From the NCBI GenBank assembly GCA_003550305.1, contig QKYT01000168.1:54652-96341 (forward strand): 41,690 nt of DNA, in the 5' to 3' direction. Of the stretch, positions 21,772 to 34,222 are shown piece by piece; position 1 is the stretch's first letter; the number at the start of each line of letters is the position of its first letter. Made by a program: the position numbers and the translations under genes. This DNA comes from Glomus cerebriforme (Eukaryota > Glomeromycota > Glomeromycetes > Glomerales > Glomeraceae). The notes under the pieces were generated by a model, which saw only the letters and a list, made by a program, of their open reading frames with translations, was not told where the DNA came from and searched no databases.

Positions 21772-24700
21772 AATGATGGAAGAAAGAGTATTACTTTACA
21801 GAAACCCGGTGTTTTATAGTTAATCATTCGCGCAATCGATTGCTCTATCACTAAACAATATATTATTATTGTCTTAAAAAAAATCAGTGATTGTGATCGT
21901 CTCAAATTAGTTAAAAATTTGTATCAATTTTGCACTTTCTTTATTGTGGGTGAGGTCACGTAACTGAACCTCCTTAGATATCTATACATGCACACATTCT
22001 TGGAGAGGAGCAAGCCCAATAAAGTTACCTTTAACCTACCAGTGAAGCAAGATGAGGAGATTTTGGGGGAAAGAAGCCATAAGGCGAGGGGTAAGAGGAA
22101 GCTGGTACCCACGGGCTTACATATAAGGTAAGCACACTATGCCCCCACCACGCATAGCATCATGCTGCTAATATACCCAATAATAAGAATAACAAAATAG
22201 AACTTCTAAGATACTTGAAGTTTCATAAGTCCATATTCTTTAAGAGGCTTGTATTTGTTGTGTTTTGTTATGTTTCACTGTGTTCATTGTGAAAAAAAGA
22301 AAAAAAAATATATGGTAAGAGTTTTTTATTTTGAAGTTTTTGAGATAAAGAAATTAAAGAAGTCCTCTGGGTATTTATATAAATAAGAATATTAGGATCT
22401 ATTAAAACTTTAGTTATTAATAATGAGTCATAATTTATAATCTTCTACTATAATAAATTAAACATGATGAATCATCAGTTTGGTATAATGAAGTCTATAT
22501 ACTCTATATACTTTACCATTTAATCTCATACAAAGCCATGATCATATATTTTCTTTTAATAACGTGCAAATTTCATTATAAGACTAATATCACGGCGAAT
22601 GCAAAAATCTATTCATGAATATACAGTATATTAAAGAAAAATAAAAAAAAACAAGTGAAATAATTAATCAATTTATGTTATTGAATTAAAATAAAAAAAA
22701 GAACTTAATATTTGGACAAACTTTTTTATATACATTCAAATAGGTAAATTAACTAAAATTTGACTTCTTAATTTTTTATAAATCTAATCTTAACGGGAAC
22801 AATTTTTTTAAAAAGTTTATAAAAACTAAAATAATTCTAATTTCTAAACATAATATTCTATAATAAAAAACCAGAAAAAATTTGAAGAGAAAGAAGCGGG
22901 AGGATTTGTAAAATGAATATCAATGATAATATTTTTTAGAAACAATGTCTAAATTAGACTATAAAAGATAAAATGTAAAATAGGTTATAGGCTATAATTT
23001 ATTAGATTATAAATTATGTTAAGAATTCATTACTCAGTATTGCGACCTCGTATATCGCGCCTTACCAGGTATTATGTTCGTATCAATAACTATTAATTTA
23101 TGTAAGAACCGCCAAATTTGAAATGGATTGATTCAGGAATCCAACGTTCTCACTTTTATTAAGTTGTTGTTATATAAAATATAGTATTTCCACCCTTTAG
23201 GCGATTTTTTTTCTTTTCCTGATAAATTAGAAAAAAAAAAATAATAGATGAGAAATTCTCGCATGAATCACGAATCGATATCGTATTTTTGGATAATAGA
23301 AATGAAAATTTCTAACTCCCAGGGTGTAAATATGATCGGCTCCCCTGTTATTTTATATGATAATTAAAAAAAAAATATGGGCTGATTACATCATGAAAAA
23401 ACAATGATGTCGATAATAATTTAAAAGACATTTCTCTTAAAAAAACGTCATAATCGTCATTGTTTTTTAGAAAATCACATTGTTCATGCATTTCATTCTT
23501 TAAATAATTTTTTTATTAACTAACCTATTTTGAAATTAGAAAAAGGATCGGATTTAGTGCAGTAGTGTAGCACAAAAGAGTTTCTTTATAGAAATGGTTT
23601 CTTGTCAGGAGTGGAATAAACAATGAAATTCTTTCGTTTCGATCGATGATTAATCTTTTTGCAATGATAAATTAATTTAAGATTAAAAATGCCACAGCGT
23701 GAGGAGGAAAAAAAAAGGAAATTATAATGCGTCATGTTCATGCATGTGCATTAGTTTTTTACGCAAGCTGAATCGAAAAAAAATTGGCCAAATACATCAA
23801 TGAAAAAATACCAGTTACCGCAATGCCACGATATTTGTGTGAGCCAATTACGCCAATCTATAAGAGGCTTGGGAAAACGTATGATCTTAATTGGATAAAG
23901 AAAAAGAGTAAGGTTAAACAAAAAGCAAACAAAGAATCTGTAATGTGATGCGTTTGTGTAATGGATTGGTTTTAAAATTTTTTTTTTTTTTTTAAATTTG
24001 GGAGTGAAATAACAAAAAAAGACTAGAAGAAATCCGTTTGGCTTATCAAGTGACTAATGATTAATAAATGTCTTTCGATTCAAAAAATGATATTATGAAA
24101 TCTTTTTCGAAAAAGAAAAATTTGTTAATATTTATGTGTCAATCCCCGTATTGTTAATTAATTATTTGATTGATTCATTGTTGTAAATCCACTTTGAGAT
24201 ATCTGACATATAATAATTTTATTGTTTACTTTTTCTGTGGAAGAATACTATTGAAGAATAGCAGAAATTTCCAATAAGAATTAGGAAATTTGATACAAAG
24301 AATGAAAAAGAATGAAAAATTTTCGGAAATCTCCAGAGAAATAACAGAGAATATTGAATAAAATATCTTCCCATTTTTTATTATAATGAAACAGTTTTTC
24401 TAGCGTAAAAAAAAAATTATTGCCAAGAATATGATCAAAAATCAGAAATTTGATTTGTTAGCAAAATAATAAGATACGGAATATCGGAAAGTGATTAAAT
24501 TTCTACCAATCCAATTTTGGTCAAAATTTAGATACAAAATTACTTAAAATGCTTTCTAAATTCATTAACCACAACATTATATTATCGTGATACAAACGGT
24601 TTTTTCCTGGTATACTATACACATTTTTATTGTAAAAAAAAAAAGGTATAAAAACCTCGGATTTTCGGAGGTACATTCGATTTCTTCCACAAAAAAAATT

Positions 24701-24873
24701 AAAAAAAAAAAAATAAATAATCTTTCTTTTTTTCTTTCGCTGGTCGAAAAAAAAAGAAAAATATTTTGGAATATTCTTTACATATATTATATTAATTCCA
24801 AATTTACACATTTGAAATTCCGGCTTCGTACATACATAATAATAAAACCCCTTATAAATTAAAATCTTTAAAA
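21772..24873. other. large gene-free spacer
   Basis: No gene is supported over 3.1 kb apart from the GC-rich island at 21925-22180, listed separately. The last 300 bases, upstream of the first arrestin gene, contain several A runs and T runs (24633-24644, 24694-24714, 24745-24760) that probably belong to its promoter or 5' UTR. Confidence 0.45.
21925..22180. repeat. GC-rich non-coding island, possibly a dispersed repeat
   Basis: The block 21945-22170 has a near-balanced base composition, unlike its surroundings, with runs such as GATGAGGAGATTTTGGGGGA, GGTACCCACGGGCTTACATA and ATGCCCCCACCACGCATAGC. It ends in an A-rich stretch (AATAATAAGAATAACAAAAT, 22179-22198). One minus-strand frame is open for about 60 codons but has no recognisable domain. 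It could be a SINE-like repeat or a fossil of a larger element; I did not find a convincing Pol III B box. Confidence 0.35.
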
Positions 24874-26375
24874 ATGGCATCAACTTTACAGCCAACTTCT
24901 CAAAATTTAACTAACTTATCACTCGTATCTACAACGATGACACATTCAACAGCTTCATCTTCAAATGAAACAATCCCACAAACATTTTCTCCGATAACGG
25001 CCCATCAACTAAATAATGCAATACCACAAAAATTAAAATTTAATAAATTAAGAACAAGTTTAGAATTAAAATTAGTTGAACCGGTAATTTTCTTTCGTGG
25101 TAAACCTGAAGAAGCTGTTGGATGTGTTTTAAGAGGTGATTTGATCTTAAATTTGGCCAAAGAAACTAATATAAGAAAATTAGAAATGAAATTTATTGGA
25201 AAAACTAAAACTCTTTGGCGTGAAGGTATGTTGATATTATTATTATAATTATTGATCAGATAATAGTTAATTCTAATCAATGAATGTTTATTTATTTAGA
25301 TAAAAGAACCATTTCTGAAGAACGAGAAATTATTTCTCATTCATGGGAATTTATTGAACCTTCTAAAAAATCAAATTATAATGTGATGAATCCATTTCGA
25401 TTTAAACTACTTACAAATACATTTTCAAACTTCCCAAGTTCTTCTTCCTCCTCATTAAATTCATCATCATCTTCCTTTAAATTATCGATGGGAACACATA
25501 CTTATCCATTTGAATTATATTTACCTGGTAATTTACCTGAAACGACTAATACAGAATTAGGTACAGTAAAATATTATCTAAAAGCAAAAGCTTATAGATC
25601 AAGATTATCACCTAAAATTCGATTATCACAAGAAGTAGAAATTTTACGTACACTTCCTGATCATATAAATTCTCAAGGAATTGGATTTTCAAGAGAATTT
25701 AATGATCTATTATCTTATGAAATTAATATCCCAAAGAAAGCGTATCCGTTAGGACAACAAATTCCTATCGATATGAAAATTTCTCCTTATATTAAAAAAT
25801 TAAAGGTTACAGGTGTGAGAGTACAAGTGGTTGAAAAAACTACTTATACATCACGTGGACAAAAAGTTACGGATTCTCGTGAAGTTGCAAGACACAATTT
25901 GGAAACATTCGGCAAGAATCGATTAATTGAAGAAGAAGAAGGAGATCTTGGAAATGTTGTTTATCAACAAACATTGAATTTATCCTTACCAAAATGTGTG
26001 AACCCTGTTCATTATTCTTGCACTACACCATTGATCAGTGTAGCTCATGATTTGAAATTTAGTTTTTTAATAACTTTACCACGTGATGCTAGGCTACATT
26101 CAGTGAAACAAGCAGAATTAAAAATAAGTGTACCTATAACTATATTATCTTGTAAAGCTATAGAAGATTATGTTGCATTACCAAGTTATGAAGATGATAG
26201 TTATTATTGTCCTTGTCATCCAGAATATTTAAGAATGGCAAGATTGGTTTTAGGTGAGAACGAAGGAAATAGGTTAGAAACTTGTCATAATGGAAGAAAT
26301 ATTCACTTAAACGTACAAAGAACGACTTATAATAGAGCTCCTCCAAGTTATGAAGACTCAATGATCGAAGTTTAA
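24874..26375 (+). CDS. alpha-arrestin with C-terminal PY motif
   Basis: Two exons, 24874-25225 and 25300-26375 (GTATGT...TTTAG intron), give 475 residues. The Ser/Thr-rich first 60 residues are followed by an arrestin N-like fold: LELKLVEPVIFFRGKPEEAV, RKLEMKFIGKTKTLW, then after the intron EEREIISHSW and YPFELYLPGNLPET with GTVKYYLKAKAYRS. The arrestin C-like part contains YEINIPKKAYPLGQQIPID and later SLPKCVNPVHYSCTTPLISV. A PPSY motif at 465-468 and an LPSY nearby would bind WW domains of Nedd4/Rsp5-type ubiquitin ligases. In fungi such proteins recruit the ligase to plasma-membrane transporters for endocytosis. A paralogue follows 2.3 kb downstream on the same strand. Confidence 0.9.
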
Positions 26376-28678
26376 TGCACGAAAGGTCGAAATAATTTTA
26401 CATAATTCAAATAGACAATAATCATTTCATTCATAATATATTTTATTATTCATCTTATTTTATTTTAATAATTTTTTTTCTTCTTGGCTAGATAAGAAAT
26501 TATTATTGTACATATTATTATGGGTAAGATATAAAGTAGAGGTGTCATTAATTATAAATTTGAATTCAAATTTTGTGATATATATTTTTTATAATATATA
26601 TATATATATAATATTAATAATACTCATTTTTGCTACGAATTTTTAAATCCAAATAATATTAAACGAAACATGCGAAAATTAATAAATTTTTTTAAAATAT
26701 TTTAAACAGTTAAAAAATATTATGACAATGAATTTTTGCTATTACCGATATATACTGATTTATAAATATTATTATCGCCGGTTCGACTTATTATAATGAT
26801 TCCAGTACTTCTTGTGAGATATAAAGACCTTAGGAGCGTGGTGCGACGAGAATAAGTCTAAAATGATCTTGTCCTACATATACTAGATAGGACATCCCAT
26901 TTTTACATGCGAAAAGCAAGCATAACTTTCGTACTGTTATAACAAAGAAAGACGACATAATCTTTACATTATCATTTACAACTGTGCATATCTCGTTAAC
27001 CATGTTTATTTATTGTCTTCCAATCTCTAACAGTAAGCATCCCCTAAGAAAATAATAAATCAGTTTCCTCGGTTTGGATTTTCTTACTCGCTTTTAGGAA
27101 ATTCTTTTAAATCAAACAAATTAACATGAAACTCGATTATATTAAATAAATAAATATATATACCCTAAATCTACGCTTCATACAAACAAATATTATTGAT
27201 AGAGGAATAGATATCATCCCATTTATCTTGATCGTTCAAAGGATTTTTTAATTCGTGATTTAATAAGTACATGATGGTACAAGTCATCTGTATCAGGTAT
27301 ACTGTATATACTGTACATCTATTTTGTTAGTCGAAAAAAAATCTGAGATTATTTGAAAAATAAGGTTGCTTTTAAATTCAATGAACACATTTTAAACAAT
27401 TTTATGTTTCATTATCTTTATATTGAAATGACTCATTATGTCTTGTGTATCGTATTATTGAACTTTTTTCTATTAGTAATGTAACAATTCTTTGAATTTT
27501 CTCGTTTTTTTTCGGGTATTAATAATATAATTAATTATATTTATACATATTTTTAACTATTAATAAATTTCCTTTTTTAATAATTTCTAAATTCAAAAAA
27601 AAATCTAGTGTAGGCGTAAAAATTAATAAAATTTACGGGTGTCACTTTGAATAAATGCGCTCATTTTAACATCATGTGAAACATCCGTGTTTCAAGACTT
27701 ACGGAAAATATTTGCGTCACAGGCTTTTTAATGAACTTCTAAAGAGATATTACCAGTTAATTAACCGGTTGAAGACCTTTATTATTAGCCAATTAAGGCT
27801 TTCTGGGGAGCGGTTCCTTACTTCCCAAAAAAACATTTTTCGCGGGATCAAAATCATGAGTCACATGTGCAATCGAAACTAGTATTAAAAAAAACAATAA
27901 TAAGTAATGTGTCCGAGTTATGACGAATTTAACAAATTTAATCGGAACGATAAAGTTCCCAATTCATAAATGTCTTTCTCTAATTTGTTAACAATAAATT
28001 TCTCTTATAACAAAAAAAATGATAGTTAGATCAATAAAATTTGGTTTTCATTTGAAATAGGAATGAATGATATTCATTAGCCGGGATGTTAATTGTCCAT
28101 TTAACCTAAATATTAATATTAAACAAAGAATTCTTTCGAAACAGATAGAAATTTATATGAACGTTAATCTGTTAAAAATAAGGAAGGTAACAAAATTACC
28201 GCCACAATGGTTTATACTTGCTAAATATATGAGTTTAATAATGCATATTTATTTAATATTATTACTAATTTAGAAAATACAAAGCAAAAAAGTAACATGA
28301 ATAACATTAATGATTGGTTGATCATCCCATATTTTTGAAAGGATTATTTATTATTGATCGAATAGTGTCCTAATAAAAATGATTGCCACGGGTATTCCGA
28401 TATACCGATCAAAAAAAAGTTTTTTTTATTAATTGCATGACATCATTGTATATACATTTTATTAATCCGAAGTATTTTATATATTTTATCTCGTTTAACC
28501 TTGGTGAGTTAATGTATAAATATGACACTAAATTCCGTTTTTTTTTCCACCGATTTTTTTCTTTTTTTTTAATATTCGGGAAAAAAAACAATCTGTGTAA
28601 CATTTTTTTTTGTCGTGATTTTTTTGGTCCTTTGAGTCCTAATTTATATAGATTGATTATCAAATTATATAATATAAA
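26376..28678. other. spacer between the two arrestin genes
   Basis: No gene is supported over 2.3 kb. An (AT) microsatellite lies at about 26594-26612. Short open frames at 27676-27882 and 28067-28273 lack any recognisable domain and homology to neighbours. The last 150 bases before 28679 carry T and A runs like those upstream of the first arrestin gene. Confidence 0.5.
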
Positions 28679-30458
28679 ATGTCACCACATTCTGTTTCTC
28701 CACTTTCATATACGCCTACAATATCAAGGATGACTTTGAATAATTCAAACGCAATACAACCAACGATGATGTCTACAACTTTGCGACAACAACAACATCA
28801 TCATCATCACACAAATTCCCGTTCGCAAACTCAATTAACTTTACAAAAACTTAGTAATTTAATACCACCTTCTTCAACAAATTTACAAATTAATTTAATT
28901 GAACCTATACTTTATTTTAGAGGAAATACTCAAGAATCTGTAGGTTGTTTTCTTAGAGGTCATTTAATATTAAATTTACCTAAACCTACAAAAATCCGTA
29001 AAATTGAAATGAAATTTGTCGGAAGAATGAAAACTTTTTGGCCAGAAGGAAAACTTTATTATGGTAATTTATTGATATTAATATAAATAAATGTTTCTTT
29101 AATGAAAAATTCTAAATTTATTATTTTATTTTATTTTTATCATTTTTTTATATAGGATCGACATCAAATAGAAATAATTTGTGTGAAGAACGAGAAATTA
29201 TGTCGCATAATTGGACATTTCTTTCACCATCACCATCTACGCCTTCATCTGAAACATTACCACCATCCCCTCCATTAAATTCTGATTCAAATCGTTTCAG
29301 AATCTTACGTCGTTCTTCAAGCTCATTAACATCATCAAAACCTCACTTAATTTTAGCTGGTGTACACAAATATCCATTTGAATTATTCATACCAGGAAAT
29401 ATTCCTGAAACAATTGATACGGAACGTGGCACAGTAAATTATAAACTAAGTGCTACGGCAGTTCGATCCGGATTATCATCAAATTTGCACGTATCACAAA
29501 ACGTAACTATAATTAGAACTTTTCTCGAAGAAAGGAATTCTGAAGGAACTGCTATTGCAAATGAATGGAATAATCAATTAGGTTATGAAATTACTATTCC
29601 TAAAAAAGCTTATCCTATAGGTGATTCCATTGAAATTGACTTAAAATTAAGTCCTCGGGCGAAAAAGACTAAAATTACTGGAATTAAAATTCAAATTGAA
29701 GAAGAAGCCGTCTATAAAACTAACGGTCAAAAGTATCTTGAATCACGTACTTTATCAATACATAAAGTTAATAATTTCGTTGAACAAAGAACAATGTCTG
29801 GTAAAAATGATTCAATAAATTATAACGATACAATTCAAGAAGGAACTTCTTCTTCTGTTTTCAATACTGAAGATGAAGGTGGTAATAGTTTAGGAAATTT
29901 ATTTTATCATCAAAATATTTCACTTCCTATTCCAAAATGTACAAATCCTATATACTTTTCATATAAATCTTCTTCAATCAATATTTCACATTATCTTAAA
30001 TTCATTTTCACAATGAAATCACCTTTAAATAATTCTGATGACTATGAAGATGATAAGAAGATGAAAAAGAAAACTGACGTTAAAGTGGATGTTCCTATTA
30101 CAATACTTTCTTGTAGATGTGCAGATGATTTGCCTCAATATGAAGATGGTAGTTATATAAAGATAATAATCATTCTTTTTTTAAAACATCAACAAATCTA
30201 ACAGAAAACTTTTTTATTTCCACTTTCCCGAAAATAGAGAGTTATAATCTTCATCGATATAGTGATGATTCACCTTCGTATGAATCTCCTCCATCTTATG
30301 AACAATCAACAGATAACAGACCAGATTATTTACGAAGGCAAACAGTTCAACAATATTCAATTCTTAATTCTGAAATTCGAGACAATAGTACTAACACTTT
30401 TGCAACGATTGCGTCTCAATTACGTCACCCTCAATTGGAGCGTTTATTAACTGTTTAA
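28679..30458 (+). CDS. alpha-arrestin with PY motif, paralogue of the upstream gene
   Basis: Three exons, 28679-29063, 29156-30148 and 30238-30458, give 532 residues. Exon 1 has a low-complexity N-terminus with QQQHHHHH and then LQINLIEPILYFRGNTQESV (arrestin N). Exon 2 carries CEEREIMSHNW, YPFELFIPGNIPET and the C-domain segment YEITIPKKAYPIGDSIEID. The first intron sits at the same place as in the upstream paralogue. A second intron (30149-30237, GTAGTT...AATAG) leads to a 72-residue tail with SPSY (471-474) and PPSY (477-480). Without splicing, translation would stop at 30201 and lose the PY motifs. An insert near KTDVKVDVPITILSC and an acidic/basic run (DDKKMKKK) distinguish it from its neighbour. 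Role inferred as a ubiquitin-ligase adaptor. Confidence 0.88.
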
Positions 30459-31125
30459 ATTATTATTTTATTATTTATTTGTACATAAATGTTATATCTA
30501 ATATTTAATTCCAAAAACTTATGTATATGAATTAGGCCGATATCAGGATCATTTATAAATATATGATCTTAAAATCGTAATTTTAATCATGTTTAAGCAA
30601 TCCTAAATTATCCTCCGTAGGTTATTTATCTTATTCTCTATTTTTCATCTCATTGTATAATAATCTATATAAAATTCTTCTTCTAATATGATGTATATTT
30701 TAAACGTAAAAACGTACAAATAGAATTTAAATAATAATCAAAAACGTACAAATAGAATTTAAAATAATAATCAAAATTGACAATATAATTATTAAAAAAA
30801 AAATCTATTTTTATATATGACGTACTGTTTAAAATTTCATGTATCAAAATAAGCCGCAGTATGAAATTTCTAGAAACGTTTGCACTAACGCAAAAAATTC
30901 AGATGACCAACTGTATTATCAGTTATCCTTTTTTGTTTGCCGATCACTTATTATCACGCGATAGCGTCAAATTTTGAATAAACCCTACACGTCAAACTAT
31001 TGAGCCAAATGAGTTTAGAAATGTCATTAATCCTTATCGTTATTGTCATATCTAATAAATATATATTATATATATTATATATAATACGAACCATCTAGAT
31101 TAAATGCAATAAATTCTATATATTT
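30459..31125. other. convergent 3' spacer
   Basis: This is the 3' flank shared by the plus-strand arrestin gene and the minus-strand gene ending at 31126. It contains a 32-bp tandem duplication (30708-30771) and an ATATATTATAT palindromic stretch (31063-31085). No gene was seen. Confidence 0.5.
30708..30771. repeat. 32-bp tandem duplication
   Basis: AAAAACGTACAAATAGAATT with its A+T-rich continuation occurs twice in direct repeat, starting at 30708 and 30740, differing by one extra A in the second copy. It lies about 250 bp past the stop of the second arrestin gene. Confidence 0.8.
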
Positions 31126-32123
31126 CTAATAAACTTCTTTTTTAGAGTTAGACTCCTCTCTAATAAACATATATTTTTTCAAAGCTTCATTAACAATATT
31201 TTCAGCATTCTGAAAACTTACTTCCATATATCTAGTAAAGGAAAATTTTTGTCCAGGTATTGAAATTGATAATGGAATATTTATTTTATTTCTAATCGAT
31301 TCAGAACATGGGTTTATTTCAATTTTAAGATTTGCTATTGCACTAAAAATTTTTTAGAAAATAAAATTGTTTAATTGGTTACAAATGAATCATATGTTGC
31401 AGAATGCCAAGAAGATTTACCTTGTGGCCATTGTAGCACAAATAGAAAACGAAGTTAGAGACTTATCCTCATCTTTATTATCTTTATCATCGTTATCATT
31501 TTCATCGATTACAGCACAATCTTCAACTTCAGGACTTATATGAATAGAAATTGAATCGCCAGCTCTAATTTGACTTTTCATTAACATTCCACATAATCTT
31601 TTTCTTTCTGATCTGTTTCTTGGAAAATCTGGTGAATCTATATGCGCTATGTGAGCAAAATATGTATTATCTCCTAATAATGGAACCTAAAAAAAAGATA
31701 TATTTTTCTTGAAAAAAAAAAATCAATAATTTCTTTTATTTAGAATTTAATAACTTACATTCCATCCTATAATTAAAAATAACCTATTTTTTAATTTCCA
31801 TGGATCAAGTACAAGTTCATAACATAATATTCCTTTTGTTCCACAAGTAACTTTACTCCTAAACGCTCTAAAATTAAATAAATATTAGTAAAGGATTTCG
31901 CTTAGCAAATTTTTCTGAAACTTTCTATTTACCCAACACCCCAACTACCAGGGTCGATACTTATTGTAGGGGCATTAAAACAATCGGTTTCTGACCAATA
32001 TTCCATATTTCGTAAATAATAATGCTTATGGCTATTAACCACGGAAACTGTTAAACCTCTCGTCAATTGACCACTGATGGTATTAACCGTCTGAAGAAGT
32101 GATGCTGCTGAATCGATTGACAT
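31126..32123 (-). CDS. small actinoporin-like beta-sandwich protein (tentative)
   Basis: Four exons, 32123-31933, 31867-31759, 31686-31421 and 31342-31126, give 260 residues. The order of features recalls the actinoporin-like fold: an N-terminal amphipathic stretch (ASLLQTVNTISGQLTRG), then LTVSVVNSHKHYYL, a PGSWGVGAF loop, GTKGILCYEL, and LFLIIGWNVPLLGDN, where the family has its membrane-facing V-P-x-D-x-N segment. Residues about 140-190 are acidic (DENDNDDKDNKDEDK), and the C-terminus is charged. There is no signal peptide. In the family some members form pores and some are lectins; which applies here is unknown, and the fold call rests on pattern only. Convergent with the upstream arrestin gene and divergent from kinase C. 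Confidence 0.6.
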
Positions 32124-33157
32124 ATTGTTTTATCGTATTTGTACCAAGATATAATGAGAGAAAAAGAGGGAGTCAAAAAGAGAGATATTTTTTTTTAGAT
32201 ATACGCCATAATTACATTATTTATAGTTATTAAATCTGTAATGTAACACATGCATTTAATTTCTTTGCAAGATTAGTAGGGGATAGAGTTACACATATTG
32301 TGCCATTAACAATAAAGCTTTATACGGAAATAGATTAAACAACCAAATTCGAAATACCAAGCAGCTCCAAGAAACATACATGATCTGTTAATGACGATCT
32401 GCTAATAAAGCTTCTTAAGATTTATGTATTTAAAAATAATAAAAGAAACGTTAAAGAAGCATTTTCTGAAAAGTTCCCGATTATTTATTGAAAATGTCTA
32501 AATTGTTTAAATTTTGTGTTTTTACAGAATGAGTTTGTCTAAATCAGATTGATGACAGAAGAATTAGCCAAAGACACCTGAAATAAATTCGAAGCATTAA
32601 TAATATCGTAATTAAAGAGATTATAAGAAATAAGTTTAATTTTTTTATATTATCCCATCACCAAGATGCTCGCTCGATATCTACGCGTAAAAAAGAAAAG
32701 AAACTTTTTTTGTTTTTATTTTAAATGTGGAATCCACTTGATTCAAGTTTATATTCAATTGTAAATTATTGTTTGAAAAAATTGATACCTTTTTATTATA
32801 ATAAACTTCGAAATTGGCATTATAATAATTTATGGATTATTTTTCGTTATGGAATCGGAGGTGCGATATTTGTGAAATCAGTGGCGTTAGATGTGTGACA
32901 TCTTAGACAGTATTCCTCTTGTATATAAACTAAATAAACTGCTGAAATTACCAAAAAAAAAATAATGCAAAAAAACTTCAATAAGCGGCATTATCACGCC
33001 ATGATCAAAAAAAAATCTTTGGGCGGCTTTGAATTTTTTTGGTCACCAACTGGTATTTGATAATGCACAGCCTAAATGAGGCTAATTGAGGCTTTAAGAT
33101 ATTCAAAGTTAGATAATGGTCGCCTTTTGCCGAAAAACTTTTTTTTTTTTTTTGAAA
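32124..33157. other. divergent promoter region, no gene seen
   Basis: One kilobase between the starts of the minus-strand actinoporin-like gene and the plus-strand kinase C. A+T-rich with a few T and A runs. No coding signal or recognised regulatory motif was found. Confidence 0.45.
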
Positions 33158-34222
33158 ATGAATGTTAATAAGGATTGGTATGATAATATCGCTATTGAAA
33201 ATGGAATATTAGATATTCCTTATGAACAAATTAATAAAGAACGAACAAAAATAGGATTTGGAAAATATGGTATCGTTTATAAAACGACGTGTAGTTTGAT
33301 TGAAGGAGATGTAGCTATTAAAGAAATTTACATCAGAAATCAAGAATGTATCGAGAATTTTATTAATGAGGTATTAATATTAATATTGATGCATCATTCC
33401 TTTTTTTTTTTAAAAAAAAAAAAATTAATTTTGAAGGGAATTTCATTTTTAGGTGAGAGTTCATAGTCTTTCACGTCATAGAAGAATAATTCAAATTTAT
33501 GGAATAAGTCGAAGTTAGTTATTTTCTTTTTTTTAAAAAAAAAAAATATCTTTTTGATTTTATAACAAAAATTACTTTCAATTAATTTATAAATATATAT
33601 TTTTTATAAGACGTAAAAAAAAATCTATATTATATTGTGATGGAATACGCGAATAATGGAACATTACGCGATTTTCTGAGCAAGAACAATCCAGTGGATT
33701 TAAAAGAAAGAATTCGTCTTGCAATTCAAATATCTGAAGGAATTTCTTACCTTCACAATAAATTATATATTTCACACCGAGATTTGGTAAATATCAAAAT
33801 GCTTTATATTGATTTTATAAATATACAAAATATTTTATTTACAATTTATTTCTATCAAATAGCACGCGAAAAATATTCTTATAAAAAATGGAAACATTAA
33901 AATATCAGATTTCGGAAATTCCAAGTGTTTCATAAATGATCAGAAGAATTTTGAGTCACATAACGTACTCGATAATTCACCATTCACTTTTTATAAAGTA
34001 TCTGATATTCATAGTTTAGGTGTTATCTTATTAGAACTTTCTAATTGTCGTAAAACATCACACAAAGAACTTATAAGTAAAAGATGTTTAAAGAAAGATT
34101 GTTTAGAAATACACGAAAAATCAGGGATGACATCAAATTTACAATTGAAACCGCTCGAGCCAGTTTATCTAAATACCGACAAGAAAAGTTACATTCGTGC
34201 AATTCAATCTCCTGTTTTTTAA
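33158..34222 (+). CDS. truncated TKL-type kinase (copy C)
   Basis: Four exons, 33158-33370, 33453-33513, 33611-33786 and 33863-34222, give 269 residues. Exon phases, including a 61-nt exon 2, match kinases A and B, and the start MNVNKDWYDN parallels theirs; an in-frame ATG at 33116 is possible but less likely. The Gly loop (GFGKYG), VAIK Lys55, HRD Asp149 and DFG (166-168) are intact. The activation segment is then shortened (no APE/DPQ equivalent), the helix F region DIHSLGVILLELSNC is present, and the conserved end of the C-lobe is replaced by an unrelated tail to TAA 34220. There is no zinc ribbon or second kinase domain. The catalytic core therefore looks incomplete: either a decaying gene or a reduced kinase-like protein. 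Confidence 0.7.

Noticed and set aside
21924..22112. 62-codon minus-strand frame in the GC-rich island
   Set aside because: No domain; the base composition makes open frames likely. Listed as an unexplained island instead.
27676..28273. Two 68-codon plus-strand frames between the arrestin genes
   Set aside because: No recognisable domain, splice partner or paralogue; not supported as genes.
28383..28733. 116-codon hydrophobic frame overlapping the second arrestin start
   Set aside because: Phe-rich translation of T runs in the 5' flank; it overlaps the true start in another frame.
33116..33157. Upstream in-frame ATG for kinase C
   Set aside because: It would add a Phe-rich segment encoded by a T run; both paralogues begin next to the N-x-x-WY motif, so 33158 was preferred.
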